Under the pieces are notes generated by a model. That model saw nothing but the letters and a program-made list of their open reading frames with translations, was not told the DNA's origin and searched no databases. From Panorpa germanica (lineage: Eukaryota; Arthropoda; Insecta; Mecoptera; Panorpidae): DNA of 64,000 nt. The stretch lies in the NCBI GenBank assembly GCA_963678705.1, contig OY783207.1, positions 9,936,001 through 10,000,000 of the forward strand. The letters run 5' to 3'. Below, in pieces: positions 1-11,734 of this stretch. Each line of letters opens with the position of its first letter. Position 1 is the first letter of the stretch. A program made the position numbers and the translations under genes.

Positions 1-286
1 AATTTCCAGTTGGAAGTGGGAAGTTGAATCAAATAATAAAATAGATAGTTACAGTGAAGAGAGAAAAGTAATAAAAATGATTATAGTAAATATAATAATT
101 TATGTTAAATAATATGCACAATGCTGACGTACCACGCATGCACAATAAGTACATTCAAAATAAAAAGTAAGAACAATACTAAAATTGTAGGTGGAAATGG
201 AATTTTACACTAATATTTTGAATAAAATATCTATTCATTTTTATTTTATGATATTATAGCGGTTTTAATAACAATTCAGAACAATA

Positions 287-815
287 AAGCCTTATTCACA
301 CTCACTGTTTTGATATTTAATATTTAATTTACTGTTTTTATTTAATATTGTAATCTAGATTTCATGTTCTCGTTTAAGCATTCCTTTCCACATTTTGTGT
401 TTTAATTTAAGTTTAGTTAATTTAGTTGGTGCGTGTGCATCGTTAGTAATATAAATTTTGACAGTTCGACACAATTGTATGTGAAATAATTAAACTTGCT
501 ATTTTTAATAACAATTATTAATAGAAATTGTTTTCACTTCTATATTTTTCAAAAACTGATATTAAACTTCTTTTAAAAGTAAATCCTAATGCATTTTGAC
601 AGATTGTCATATTTTGGAGGTTATAATATAATACAGTTTTTCTTAATTTAATATTTTTAATTTATAACATTAATGTTCTAAAAAAAGCTAAGAAAACTTG
701 AAAAAGAAATTAAAGTAAAAATAGCACTGTAAATGGCTACGCGCATTGCCATAAGCTAAACAATTTAAATTAAATACAAAATAAAATTAAAGCAGTGAGT
801 GGGAATGATACTTAA
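287..815. repeat. MITE with TTAA-type ends, copy 1
   Basis: About 530 bases bounded by imperfect inverted ends: AAGCCTTATTCACACTCACTG on the left and CAGTGAGTGGGAATGATAC followed by TTAA on the right. A second copy lies in inverted orientation at 18403-18900, and a left-end fragment at 13187-13410 begins TTAAGCCCCATTCTCACTC. The TTAA at the ends and the C-rich start recall piggyBac-type non-autonomous elements; that assignment is inference. No coding capacity is visible. Confidence 0.6.
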
Positions 816-904
816 GCGTCAATCGCGTAGAATTTAATTATTTTTAACTAATAAATAACTACAAAATTTATATGTTTAAGTAAAAAAAACATATATAGAC
901 AACA

Positions 905-1070
905 CAGTGAACTGTTTCTTCGGGTTCGATCCCCGGACCAGAGTTATATTTTCCGGGTTTAGTTGTTATTAAGTTAAATTAAATATGTAGCCCACATATA
1001 TGAGGCAATGACACCGCACTCAAACTCAGCATCGGATATAGGCCGACGTCGAATTAAATAAATAAAAAAA
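905..1070 (+). mobile_element. tRNA-derived SINE copy
   Basis: It contains a pol III B-box-like string GGTTCGATCCCCGGAC, then a body with TTTAGTTGTTATTAAGTTAA and TGTAGCCCACATATATGAGG, and ends in an A-rich tail near 1060. Parts of the same body recur at 13900-14015 and 31650-31815, so this is a dispersed family. The upstream A box is poorly preserved, suggesting 5' truncation. Confidence 0.55.
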
Positions 1071-1620
1071 GTAAAAAATTAATTCGTAAAAGTGAATTAA
1101 ACAATAAAAAATTAGAAATAAAAATTGAACTTACCATCGTATATATTCACGAGTTGAACAAATTTTAATTTGAAGATCTAAATTTATCAAAATTTCGGAG
1201 TCAACTGACTTATTTTAAATGAAATCTTGTTCTTTGCATCCAAATTATGTATTCCAATCTATATTATAGTAATTTATAAAATAAGTGGTGGGGTGTATAC
1301 AAAGTATTCATTAACTTGATATACGAGTATTTACTGAACAATTTTAGCGAGATGAGGATTTACAATTCGTAATTCTATTTTAATACACCTTAATTAAATT
1401 ATAACTGCATATTTTGAAGTCAGATTTGTATTAAATTTTCGACAGGCATATATGTTGTATTTTTTCTCGGCGGATATTTTTTACTCACTCCACAGCACTG
1501 CTTTAAACTTAAACTTTAATCGTTGTTGTCAGTCACTATCATGTCTAAGATTTTTGTGCTGTGTTGAAAATATCTGGAAAAAGAATCTGCTGGCGATTAT
1601 TTTTTCTTTCACAACATTGT
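1071..1620. other. AT-rich stretch without recognised feature
   Basis: No gene, repeat end or RNA recognised. The short open frame that runs from 1452 into the tRNA is not a gene. Confidence 0.4.
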
Positions 1621-1623
1621 ATA

Positions 1624-1696
1624 GTTTCCGTGGTGTAGTGGTTATCACATCCGCCTAACACGCGGAAGGCCCCCGGTTCGATCCCGGGCGGAAACA
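1624..1696 (+). tRNA. tRNA-Val (anticodon AAC)
   Basis: A full 73-nt cloverleaf. The acceptor stem GTTTCCG (1624-1630) pairs with CGGAAAC (1689-1695), with discriminator A at 1696. The A box is TGGTGTAGTGG and the B box GGTTCGATCCC. The anticodon stem TCCGC/GCGGA closes the loop CTAACAC, giving anticodon AAC. There is no intron, and a T7 run follows immediately. It looks functional: all four stems pair. Confidence 0.95.
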
Positions 1697-1703
1697 TTTT
1701 TTT
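1697..1703 (+). terminator. Pol III terminator of tRNA-Val
   Basis: A run of seven T directly after the discriminator base, the usual pol III stop signal. Confidence 0.85.
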
Positions 1704-1764
1704 GAATAGTTAGTATATAGTCAATATAGTTAATAGTTAATATAGTCAATAGTTAATATAGTCA
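1704..1764. repeat. Short degenerate tandem repeat
   Basis: Units close to TAGTTAATATAGTCAA are repeated about three to four times right after the tRNA terminator. Confidence 0.6.
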
Positions 1765-1800
1765 ACGGCCATACCATGTTCAACGCACCAGTTCTCGTAC
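1762..1800 (+). repeat. 5S rRNA-like 5' segment
   Basis: CGGCCATACCATGTTCAACG followed by CACCAGTTCTCGTAC resembles the first ~40 nt of animal 5S rRNA (from memory about three quarters of positions agree). The internal promoter region does not follow, so this is a 5S fragment or the head of a 5S-derived SINE rather than an active gene. Confidence 0.4.
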
Positions 1801-3114
1801 ATTTCTAACACTGGCAGGTGTTACACACATGCAAAGACACTTTCCTTTTATAGATCTTTGCCAGTCAGCACAAATCCCCTGATACGAGAGTTAGGATTAT
1901 ACCAGGCAAGTGATTATACATTAATCAGAATGCAGTGTTACATTATAGAACGCCCTACTGCCCCCGCTGACGCATCGATAGTCTTACACTATTAGGAAAT
2001 AATCATGACGATAAATTTATAATATTTCTTCTGGACTATTATAAGTTGGTCAAATTATTTTGATTATGATGCATACTGACCTTTAACTGGATTTTCTATA
2101 TCCACCTACCACGTCCCACGAATGTTGGACATATAGCAAAGTTACGTTCTATAACTTTCTTTTGTGTATTTTTATAAATTTTAACATATAAATCACTTGT
2201 CAAAATTATGATATATTTCAAATTGTACACATAAGTTGTATAATTGGTTGCATATCTAATATTTGTAAGGCGTTTTCAATCTTTATTTATAAACACGCCC
2301 CTGTGCAGACTTCTTAGCTTTATTATTATTGCTATATTATCGTGAAATGTCCGTCCGGTCCAAAGGATGGCGTTAAATTGTTTTAAGCAGGTATGTCAAC
2401 TAATTTTCTAATTCTTTTCCATGTTATTTTCAAAAGTTTACTATCGCAGGTTATGGAGGGCGTATCCTTTCGGCACTGCATCTATTACATAAAATGAGCA
2501 TAACTTCATTGGCAGGGTAGGGGCTCTAAATGATGATCCGCCCATACCGACCGCATACCTGACTTCCAACCTACCGCGTACACATACAGATGCAATTTAT
2601 GTACTTAAATTTAGCGAGTTATGACCAAAATCATATAGGCTGGTATCGCAAAGGCTCCAGGAGTGGAGGAAAATCAATCTTGATTATACTGCACACAAGT
2701 GTAGTGTACTACTCGTACTCCGAATAGTTAATATATATAATACATAATATTATGCAAGTTTTACTTAAAACTGTCGGTTCTTCATGTAAAATATATGTCA
2801 TTTCCTTTACATTGTAGTTTAAAATAAAATATCTACTTATTAAAATTGTTAGCAGGTTAAGCTAATTACTTATAACCAATTAGTTATCTGAGTGCGTACT
2901 AGAATTGTGAATTGTAAAGAGCCGACGCGACCCCGGGACCTGGTAATTTGCCATTATATGTTTTTATCATTTAGTGAAATAATATTAGAGACTACTAGAC
3001 TAATTGCAATACGTTTGTTATCAAATCTTCTAGGATACCAAATATTTCAATTAATACTCGCTACACACAGAACATGGATATATCTTTAAATACGGAACCG
3101 AAACAAATCTTAAA
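1801..3114. other. Intergenic, no gene recognised
   Basis: AT-rich, with scattered short open frames lacking any family resemblance. I see no RNA gene and no element ends. Confidence 0.4.
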
Positions 3115-4110
3115 TACGTATATAAGTTCAATTCATGTAGTTTTGCCATTGTTTTGATTGACTTGTGACACGGTGCGTTGTCTTGATGAAACAAAATTTT
3201 TTTCTTTGCCATATGCGGTCGTTTCTTTGCAATTTCGGCGTTCAAACGCTCCAATAACGCTATATAATATTCACTGTTAATGGTATTTCCTTTCTCAAGA
3301 TAGTCGATGAATATTACACCACGCACATCCCAAAATACCGAGGCCATAACCTTTCCAGCCGATTGTTGTGCTTTCGGGCGCTTTGGACGAGGTTCACCAG
3401 TTGCTGTTCACTCAGATGACGATCGTTTTGATTCCGGAGTGAAGTGATGGATCCATGTTTCATCCATTGTCACATATCGACGCAAAAATTCCGGTTTTTT
3501 ACGTTTAAACATGGCCAAACACTGCTCAGAATCATCCAGACGTTCTCGGTTTTGGTCAACAGTAAGCAAACGCGGCACCCACTTTGAACAGAGCTTTCTC
3601 ATAGTCAAATGCTCATGCAATATAAAGCCATCACGTTCTTTTGATATCTTTACGATGTCAGCTAACTCACGCAACTTCACTTTTCGATCATTCAAAACGA
3701 TTTTGTGGATTTTTTTTATGTTTTCTGGTGTTACCGCCTCATTTGGACGTCCACTGCGTTCTGCATCATCGGTGTCTCTACGACCACGTTTGAAGTCAGC
3801 AAACCAACGTTTTATTGTTGTTTCTGATGGAGCGGAGTCCCCATAACACTTTTCAAGCCATTGCTTCGCTTGAACGGTATTTTTTCCCATCAAGAAGCAG
3901 TGTAAAATTAAAACACGAAATTGTTTTTGATCCATTGTTTTGAAAATAACAAAAGTAGCGTCACTCTTAGCACAATAACTCACAAACTACTGAATAGAAT
4001 ATCATGAAATTTTAGCAGCTGTCTTTTGAAGGTTAGTATTAACTGAAAAAAGGTGACTGCAATAAAACTAGCGCCATCTATGTGTTAGGCCCGGGTCTTT
4101 TCAGCCCATG
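3115..4110 (-). mobile_element. Mariner transposon relic
   Basis: A Tc1/mariner transposase on the minus strand. The open frame 3408-3983 has the N-terminal region (start MDQKQFRVLILHCFLMGK), an HTH segment with QAKQWLEKCYGD and ETTIKRWFADFKRG, and the motif MDETWIHHFTPESK carrying the first catalytic Asp. The second piece (3051-3347) has MASVFWD and FHQDNAPCHKS with the second Asp. The frame breaks between them and the C-terminal part (third Asp) is missing. The 5' terminal repeat is near 4090-4110 (GGGCTGAAAAGACCCGGGCC on the minus strand); the opposite end is lost. It is non-functional. Confidence 0.9.
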
Positions 4111-4929
4111 TGCTATATGTGTTTATTCTTTAAAAATTTAATTTACATTATAACTCACTAAACACACTTATGTGTATATAAGTACCGAACACATACGTAT
4201 GACTTAAACATGCGACATCCTTAAACATTTGTTGTAAACAGTTGTGCAACACGTCCGCACAAGTGTGGCATGTAACTTAATACGTCAGAAGCTTTCATAT
4301 TTTGAACAAATAATAAATAAAAGGCCACTAACAATTAGCCCCGGCATTCAGTATGGTCATCACATAGCAGGTGCTGTCTAATATAGCTGCTTGTACTCCA
4401 AACTAGACTTTGAAATAATGTTAAATAAGTTGGGGAGTAATAAAACTAACAAACTAGCGTTATTTATCAAGCAGTTTACAAGTAGCTTGGTAAGTACAAG
4501 CCGTGATTGACTCATATGATGAACTTAATTGCCAGCGCAGTGATTCTAATAACGACTAGGGTACAAGAGTGTTAACATCGAATAATAAGTCATAACTTAA
4601 CTAAGTTGTAATAATATGATTGATGACTTATTTATTTAATGAATGTAAACATTATGGATCACTCAGACCAGTGCAACGTGTCAACTATCATACTCATTGA
4701 AATGTAGTAAAATGAAAGATGTAATCATCCTTTCTATGACTGTCTTTATAGGTCTTTTTTATAAAAATATCTCATTATCCGGGTTTTTCGATATTTTGTC
4801 GATTTATTGAATAGATTTAAATTGAGAATTCAGCAGTTCAATTCGTATTGGGTGTATTCACTGCTTGTGCCACTGGACACATGCCATATGTACTTATTTT
4901 AAATCCGTTGTTCCGGGTAAATGTCTATA
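4111..4929. other. Intergenic, no gene recognised
   Basis: AT-rich, with no convincing frame or repeat boundary. Confidence 0.4.
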
Positions 4930-5780
4930 CCCAGTAAACAATTTGGTTAAGTGCCCTATTTGGTGAAGTTCGAGTCACTCGTACAATTCTATTCTAACGC
5001 TTTACAAGTTCTCTACCTGTCACAGATTTTGTGTTAGTTATTCTTTCTAGTATTCTTTCTTTTTCCAACATCATTCATTAAGTATTTCTGTTTCTTTCCC
5101 ACATGGATATATTTTTTTTAAGTTCACTTTCATCTCATTTATTCCAAAGTGAGAGAGAAACGAGATGCGGTTAGACAAGTAAAATATATTTTTCACGGTT
5201 ACACTTGTATATTTGTATAATATTTCGTTCAGTACAGTAGTTTAAAGTATATGCTATCCTTTTTCAACAAATATTTCTTTAATGGTAATAGACAGACGCT
5301 ATCTCCCTCAATCCCCGAATATAATGTATATAAACGAAGTTAGCATCTAGCGATGGTAAGACAGAGGTTTTAAACCTAACGTAGACCTGCCGATCGTGGA
5401 TTTTTGAATCACCAAAACAATGTAAAAAACTAATATAACGAGTATTGTTGAAGATGAATAATATTCATTTAAAAAATCACGATCCGTACTAAAGATTACA
5501 TTTATTTATTTCTTCATTTAAATATTTATATTTTGCAGACTCTAAAAAGTAGAATTCCATTAAGTTTTATACCCCGGCTAGTATCAAGTTTATAACTCCG
5601 GTCATAAATCATAAACCGACTCCGCTTTTAATTCAGCAGTGAACCGTCGTTGCAATGTCTGTAGCTCATAAAAAGGGCCTTTCCTATGAACGACTGAATA
5701 GAAAACGAACACGTTCCAGACAAAAAATTCATGATATGTAATAGAAATTAAGTAGAATTTACTCCAAAATGTTTACTGGG
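4930..5780. repeat. MITE family CCCAGT, full copy
   Basis: The 851-bp element begins CCCAGTAAACAATTTGG and ends with the reverse complement CCAAAATGTTTACTGGG (16 of 17 match). It is flanked on both sides by TA, the target duplication of Tc1/mariner-type transposition. It has no coding capacity. Two further copies lie at 10516-10884 (right part lost) and 40288-41088 (inverted). Confidence 0.8.
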
Positions 5781-6230
5781 TAGGGATAGATCGCAGTATA
5801 CATAAATTAAATTTTAAAGAAAATTCAGATATCTCGGAAAGTAGTTGTAACAAGATAGTTTTATTTAAAAGAATGTTATATTGGCTCGGGAACTTCCTTA
5901 TTTGGAATGTGGAGTCTTTTGTACGGTTAATTTAGTAACGACCAAAGCGACTTATTTTTGCAACTGATCATTGTAATCAAGCATGTATTCAGGAAACAAT
6001 TTAATGTCGCGCCAGAAAATTGATTGTTCAGTGGGTGGACACGTTTATAAATTTTGGTCTAACTTCATGAACCACCAGGACACCAGAAAACACTGGAAGA
6101 GTAAGACAGCCGGTTTTGAAACCCCCTAAATGATATGCAGCAAACATGCAGCTGCTCTAACAATTTCTGATCGCACAATTTCTGATCATACAACTACAAT
6201 TACATACAATTTAGCACCCAGTGATTATTA
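5781..6230. other. Intergenic, no gene recognised
   Basis: No gene seen. A repeat that starts ACAGGGTGTCCTAAAATTC begins near 6234; this kind of terminus is common in arthropod DNA transposons, but I cannot place its other end. Confidence 0.3.
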
Positions 6231-6894
6231 TACAGGGTGTCCTAAAATTCAACGATAAGCGGGCACCAGAGGGTGGTCCTGCTCATGACTACACGAGAAA
6301 AAAAAAAAAAATTATCTCATTTTATTTTGAAATTAAAAAAAAATAAAAATCTTTCGAAAATTGAAACACCTTAAGATGTTTTTAACTACCATGATCACAA
6401 TTTTTTAAATATTTCTGATTTCTTTTTTGTATCGGCTACCTAAATAGCACAGCTATCCACTACAACCATTAAAAATCCCAGAATGCTAGTAGTTTTTACA
6501 CAAGAATCAATCGAAATTATTTTTTTCCCTAAATTTTTAAAAGATTTTTACTTTCTGTCCACTTTAACTCTTCAGGATTCCAAAATGGTATAATACTCTA
6601 GGAAAACTAGCAATAAAAAAAAATTATGCATACTATTTCTAAACAAGAACCATATTTCATAAATTATTGTTGTTGATAGTTATCACTTTTACAATACCCA
6701 AAATAGGTTTTTTATTGTTGAATGGTACAAACAATTTTTCATTTATTTTATGGTAAACTCATTTAATTGAGAATTTAAAAATTCATCTTCCCTATATTTT
6801 GTATTTTATATTACCGAGAGATAAACTTTATGCATTGGCGGTACGTCATATACCTACTTAGGTCTTATTAAGCCTTTAGATGTCGCCAACATGT

Positions 6895-7225
6895 GCGGGG
6901 GCAGTTTTTGCCGAGAATAAAAATTGTGCTAGAAAGTTGAAATTTTGTATATAGGCTAACCTTGATAACTTATTTCCGAATCTAAAAAAAAATCCCAAAT
7001 TTTGAAAAAAAGTTGGTCAAATAACTATTTGACAAATTTTAACAAATAAATATTTTTTATTTTGATAAAAAAAATATATTTTTTTAGTCAATTTATTATT
7101 GAGCGAGTTTATTATTTCAATTTAAAAATAGAGTTAAATATGAAATGTAATTACGAATTATTTTATTGGATTCAAATCATACACGCCAAAAAGACGTCGC
7201 ATTGCGACGGGGGTACACTCTAGTA
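6895..7225 (-). repeat. Dispersed repeat, copy A
   Basis: Includes CGCCAAAAAGACGTCGCATT and GAAATGTAATTACGAATTATT. The same sequence in reverse orientation is at 57505-57865, and a shorter diverged piece at 35790-35890. The family is not identified. Confidence 0.6.
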
Positions 7226-7381
7226 ATCTATAAAACACATATAGAAACCAACCATCATACTTTCACGAAGGTGAGTGAGATTTTACGTACCTTTTGCACA
7301 TACTACCTATAAAAGGATCGCTTTCAAGCTAGCAAGATCTCATACGTTCTTAACTACATATTATACTGTTTATTCTCTCTA

Positions 7382-8056
7382 AGGCCTGTCTCAGTATGGG
7401 ACCGTATTTAAGCGAATTTCTGCCGGACGTATACGGGCTACTACGCTTTACCTATCCGAACCATGTAAATGTAATGAGATCGCTCTGGAGCTCTCAGACT
7501 GCACGCTACAAAGCAGTCCGAATACGGGCGGCACTACCTCGCACATTAGTAGCGTATAAAGGCGAATATTATCCAAGCGTTACCACTACTACAACGATAC
7601 CCTATATGAACCTTTGTAAATGCAAAAAGCCGCATCAGACTGGAGGGGGATACCTAAGATCGCCTTTTGTTACGCTGCAATACGCGGTCAAATGAAATCT
7701 ATCGGCGACATGGGTATGTTCTGCATGCAATTTATGTTTGTACTTCAGTGAATCATGGGCACGGATGCCCATACCAATAGGATAGAACTAAATTTAAATT
7801 CACGCCCACCAGAACTCAGATATATAATAAATGCTAAAGTCCCTTTAATACCAGTAGTGTATCGATAAAAATTAAAGTTAAAGTTTGCTCTCATGATAAA
7901 TTATATAAGTGTTAAAGAACTCCAATACACCCCCTAATACACGACTACAGACATCTGTGACACACATAGGGCGGTTTGCTTTGTAGCTCATTCAAACCGC
8001 CGATTTACGTCCGAATACGCCGTCGCTTAAATACGGTCCCATACTGAGACAGGCCT
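7382..8056. repeat. MITE with ~34-bp terminal inverted repeats
   Basis: Starts AGGCCTGTCTCAGTATGGGA and continues CCGTATTTAAGCGA; the right end is the exact reverse complement. Length is 675 bp. Internal similarity to 39808-40217 (CTACGCTTTACCTATCCGAA) shows a family. The 99-codon open frame inside (7396-7695) starts within the inverted repeat and is not taken as a gene. Confidence 0.8.
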
Positions 8057-8551
8057 AAGACGTTAGTCTGGAGGCTCTAGGTTCTTACTCTATTATGGTT
8101 CTCAACCCATCATCTCGAATAATCATCCGTTAATGAAATGTAATTCTAACCGACGCGTCGCGACGTACTATGAACACAGACCGTTGTTGTGTTACAACCA
8201 TGTAATGGTTAAGTGAATATCACTCAATTTAAAATCAGTTATAAAATTATTTTAATTATAGCTACTGGTGCTCCATGTGTTGCGTCGAGTTGAGACGGTA
8301 GCCTGGTAGACGCTATGTATCTGTGATACCATTTGATACGAAACGTTCTTGACGGAGCAGTTTCTTTGATATATAATATGAAACACGTGTTGGTGACATC
8401 TAAAGGCTTAATAAGACTTAAGTAGGTATATGACGTACCACCAATGCATGAAGTATATGTCCCGGTAAAGCAGGCGACAGGCGATGCGTTTTTTTTGTCT
8501 TACTGCAAATTAATGCCGGCAAAAAATAAATTTAAAAGACTATGGTAAACT

Positions 8552-8553
<2 letters not shown>

Positions 8554-8608
<55 letters not shown>
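8554..8608. repeat. (TA)n microsatellite
   Basis: About 27 uninterrupted TA units. Confidence 0.95.
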
Positions 8609-8610
<2 letters not shown>

Positions 8611-9707
8611 CACATGGACTGAAAAGTGCCGGGTCCCGGGAAAGTTATTTCTTATATTTTCAGTTTAAAACTTTATTAATAAATAAATTATAAAATTAAT
8701 ATGCAAAGATATTTTATATATTTTGATTAAATTACTTCATTGTTATGTCATTCTTGTTATCTTTGTCGTTATTGTAATCCTTCTCATCGTCATCGTCATC
8801 ATCTACAAAGAAAAATTAACTCTCGTTAATACAATGACATTAAATATTTATATTTTTGTGTTTAAATTTATATATGACGAGGGTAAACACTAGTATTTTA
8901 TAAAACTAAACTTGATTAAAAAAAAAATATGAAATAAAATAATGATATAAAAAGAAAATAAACATCCAATAAAATACGATATATGTACTTACCATCGATT
9001 TCTACAATTCTTGCTATTACAAATATTAGTTAAGTTAGGTAAAATAAAACATGTTTTTTATTTATTATTTAGCACACAAAGATTAAATCTTTCTTCAACT
9101 AAATCTAAGTACCAAGTGAAAGAAATCATATATACATAAATATAACATTATCTATCTCTATCTAACTCATTATTGCATCTATCTATCTCTCTATAACTCG
9201 TTATTTCATATTCATATCTTTTAACAGTAGAATCTATTTGTTACAGCCATAGCATGTATTACAAATTTTTTTTGAACATCTTAAGTTTAAAAAGGTTTAC
9301 TAAGTTTGAATTACATAAAACGATAGGATCATAATTTTGTTTATGACTAAGGCAGGGTCATGTAATAATGTTTATGATGAGACGAGGTTTACTTTACTTT
9401 ATTTAGTATGAAAAGAGGAGTATAGATCCCTTTTAGGGTTAGGATAGGTCTAAAATTTCGACTCGGGCTGCTATGAAAAAAGAAAAGTATTTTTAGAAAC
9501 CGCATATAAAAATATACAAAATCAGTTGTTACTTTTCCGGCATTAAATTAAATTTCATTCGTTCCGTTTCCATTAAATTCATTAAATTTGTTGTTCAGAG
9601 AGACCTTCAGTTTGATATACTCGTATTATACGAGTTTTATTAAGTAATAAACAGATGTAACTACAAATATTTAACCGTCTCGTCTGTGGTCCGCGTAAAT
9701 TTCTTAT
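8609..9707. other. Intergenic, no gene recognised
   Basis: AT-rich, with a short degenerate ATCTATCT-type simple repeat near 9150-9200. Nothing else is supported. Confidence 0.35.
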
Positions 9708-9850
9708 TTAATTGATTTCTTCTTTGGCTGTCGTTTTGACAACTTCTCCGTTCTTAAGATGTTTGCCAACTTTCATTGGTTTGAAGCCACGACTGAAGTA
9801 ACGACACACAATGGCAGACTGCTCTTGATTTAATAATAGATTATACAATT
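9708..9850 (-). pseudogene. Unrecognised coding-like C-terminal fragment
   Basis: The minus strand reads about 48 codons in one frame and ends in TAA at 9708. The composition looks protein-like and basic (RYFSRGFKPMKVGKHLKNGE, then VVKTTAKEEIN). There is no start codon upstream in frame. I do not recognise the family. It could be the tail of a processed pseudogene or a transposon protein. Confidence 0.25.
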
Positions 9851-10515
9851 GTTTTACATTGCTTTAAATTATTATTGTTTTCGTACTAAAATATCAAATC
9901 GTACATTTGTTGCAGGTTATAGCTGGTTTGCAGTCTAGATGAGCAGTGAGTAGCTATAAAGGGAGTTGGCAGTCAGGTTCCATTAAAATTTAAATTAAAT
10001 GACGAAATGCACTTATGCATTTAATTGTTTAGCTTAAGGCCTGTACAAACTGGTGATACGAATTTGTCTTGGCTCTTGTCTTGGAATATTGAGACAACAC
10101 CATGTGAGCACATAGAATAATCTGCGCGTATCCAGTTGTTTCACATTAGCGGTTTTTTTCATAAGCTTTTATTATATTATTTATTAAGTTGCAATTTTTC
10201 TTTTTTTCATTTTTTTTAAGATTACTGTGTAAAAATTTGAAATCGATGTTGTATTCTGGATATATTTAAAGCTAGAAGAGTATGATTTTCACATGAGTAT
10301 ACTAATAAATCTGCAATGTTATGAGTATACTAATAAACCTGCAAAGTATTACGTCTAGGTTTAAGTTCCCAAGGCACTTATCTACTGATAAGTCAAGTGT
10401 TCAAGTCAGTCTATTAATTTCATATATGAGTGCTGACTTATGTAAACATTCCCAGCTAGTTGTGTGGGCCTGTATCTTTTAAATCAACCCTTGGAACTTT
10501 AGATAACAAAAGCTA

Positions 10516-10884
10516 CCCAGTAAACAATTTGGTGAAGTGCCCTATTGAGTGACGTTCGAGTCACTCGTACAATTCTATTCTAACGCTTTCCAAGTTCTCT
10601 ACCTGTCACAGATTTTGTGTTAGTTGTTAGAATTTTTTCATAATAATATTCTTTCTTTTTCCAACATCATTCATTAAGTAGCAGTTGTTTGTTTCACACT
10701 AAGATATATATTTGTTTAGTTCATTTTCATTCCAAAGTGAGAGAGAAACGAGATGCGGTTTGACAAGTAAAATATATTTTTCACCGTTACACTTGTATAC
10801 TTGTATAGTATTTCGTTCAGTACAGTATGTTTAAAGTATATGCTATTCTTTTTCAACAAATATTTCTTTAATGGTAATAGGCAC
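10516..10884. repeat. MITE family CCCAGT, truncated copy
   Basis: Same left end (CCCAGTAAACAATTTGG preceded by TA) and body as 4930-5780, but the match stops near 10884, so the right half is missing. Confidence 0.75.
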
Positions 10885-11734
10885 AGTATGCACTGTATAT
10901 ATTATGAAAATTAATATTATGGGATCTGAATTTTATTAAAACCTAGTTATAAAATATGCTTTACAATTGTTTTAAAATTTATTCAGTTTTTCTTTGAGAG
11001 TATACGTGTAGGTGTGGAGTGGAAATAGCATACCCGGAGTATATAATCTTGGAATGCAGAATAACGGAAGGATCAGCGGATTCTCACTTAAAATAAAAGC
11101 GACCCCACTTGATTACTATGAAGTAAAATTCTCGGCGACACAACATCAGAAGGGAATGAAGGGAGAAGGGTGTACACTTCAAGAACAGCTTTTAGCGACA
11201 CCATTGATTTTCTATGTATATTGTATAGAGTAATGCAAAAGGCGAAAAAAGACTTAATTAAAAAAATATATGTGTAGTAATGGAGGAAGGAACTTCATCT
11301 CTTCTTATCTTTTGCAATTTTTCCACATAAAAAATAATTTTCTTTCCAATTAAAATTATCTATTAATAATAAAAAAAAAGTCTTTACCTCCAAATTAATT
11401 TTTTTATTTTATTTAAAATAAAAAAATAATAATTCTTTTATTATATATTATTTCGACTTTATTACGGTATCAATTTTGGGTATTTTAAATTAGCAATATT
11501 TAATAAAAGAAGTCATCGAAATCGGAGTTGGGTTGACTGGTTTTCTGGTCGTTTTACCCCACTATCAGCATAAATTTGAACTTGAGACTAAGAAAAAAGT
11601 GATACAAAGAGACTGGGTCGATGATTAGATGCACTCTGGATTGACACCGCGTAATGATAGTTAGCAGCTAGTAGGAGCACGGTCACAAATCGAGTAACAA
11701 ACAGTTGGTGCGGTGCTGGTGATTTATTACTACG

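Larger units (their letters stand above)
6786..8470. repeat. Composite inverted-repeat element
   Basis: The left arm (about 6836-6895, with GGTACGTCATATACCTACTT) recurs as a near-exact reverse complement at 8399-8446, and weaker similarity continues outward on both sides. A related left arm is at 37430-37510. Between the arms lie a dispersed AT-rich repeat (6895-7225) and a separate MITE (7382-8056), so it is nested. No gene is present. Confidence 0.6.

Noticed and set aside
1452-1658. 68-codon frame overlapping the tRNA
   Set aside because: It runs into a well-formed tRNA-Val on the same strand and has no family resemblance.
7396-7695. 99-codon open frame
   Set aside because: It begins inside the terminal inverted repeat of a MITE and spans its body; the related copy at 39808-40217 does not keep the frame.
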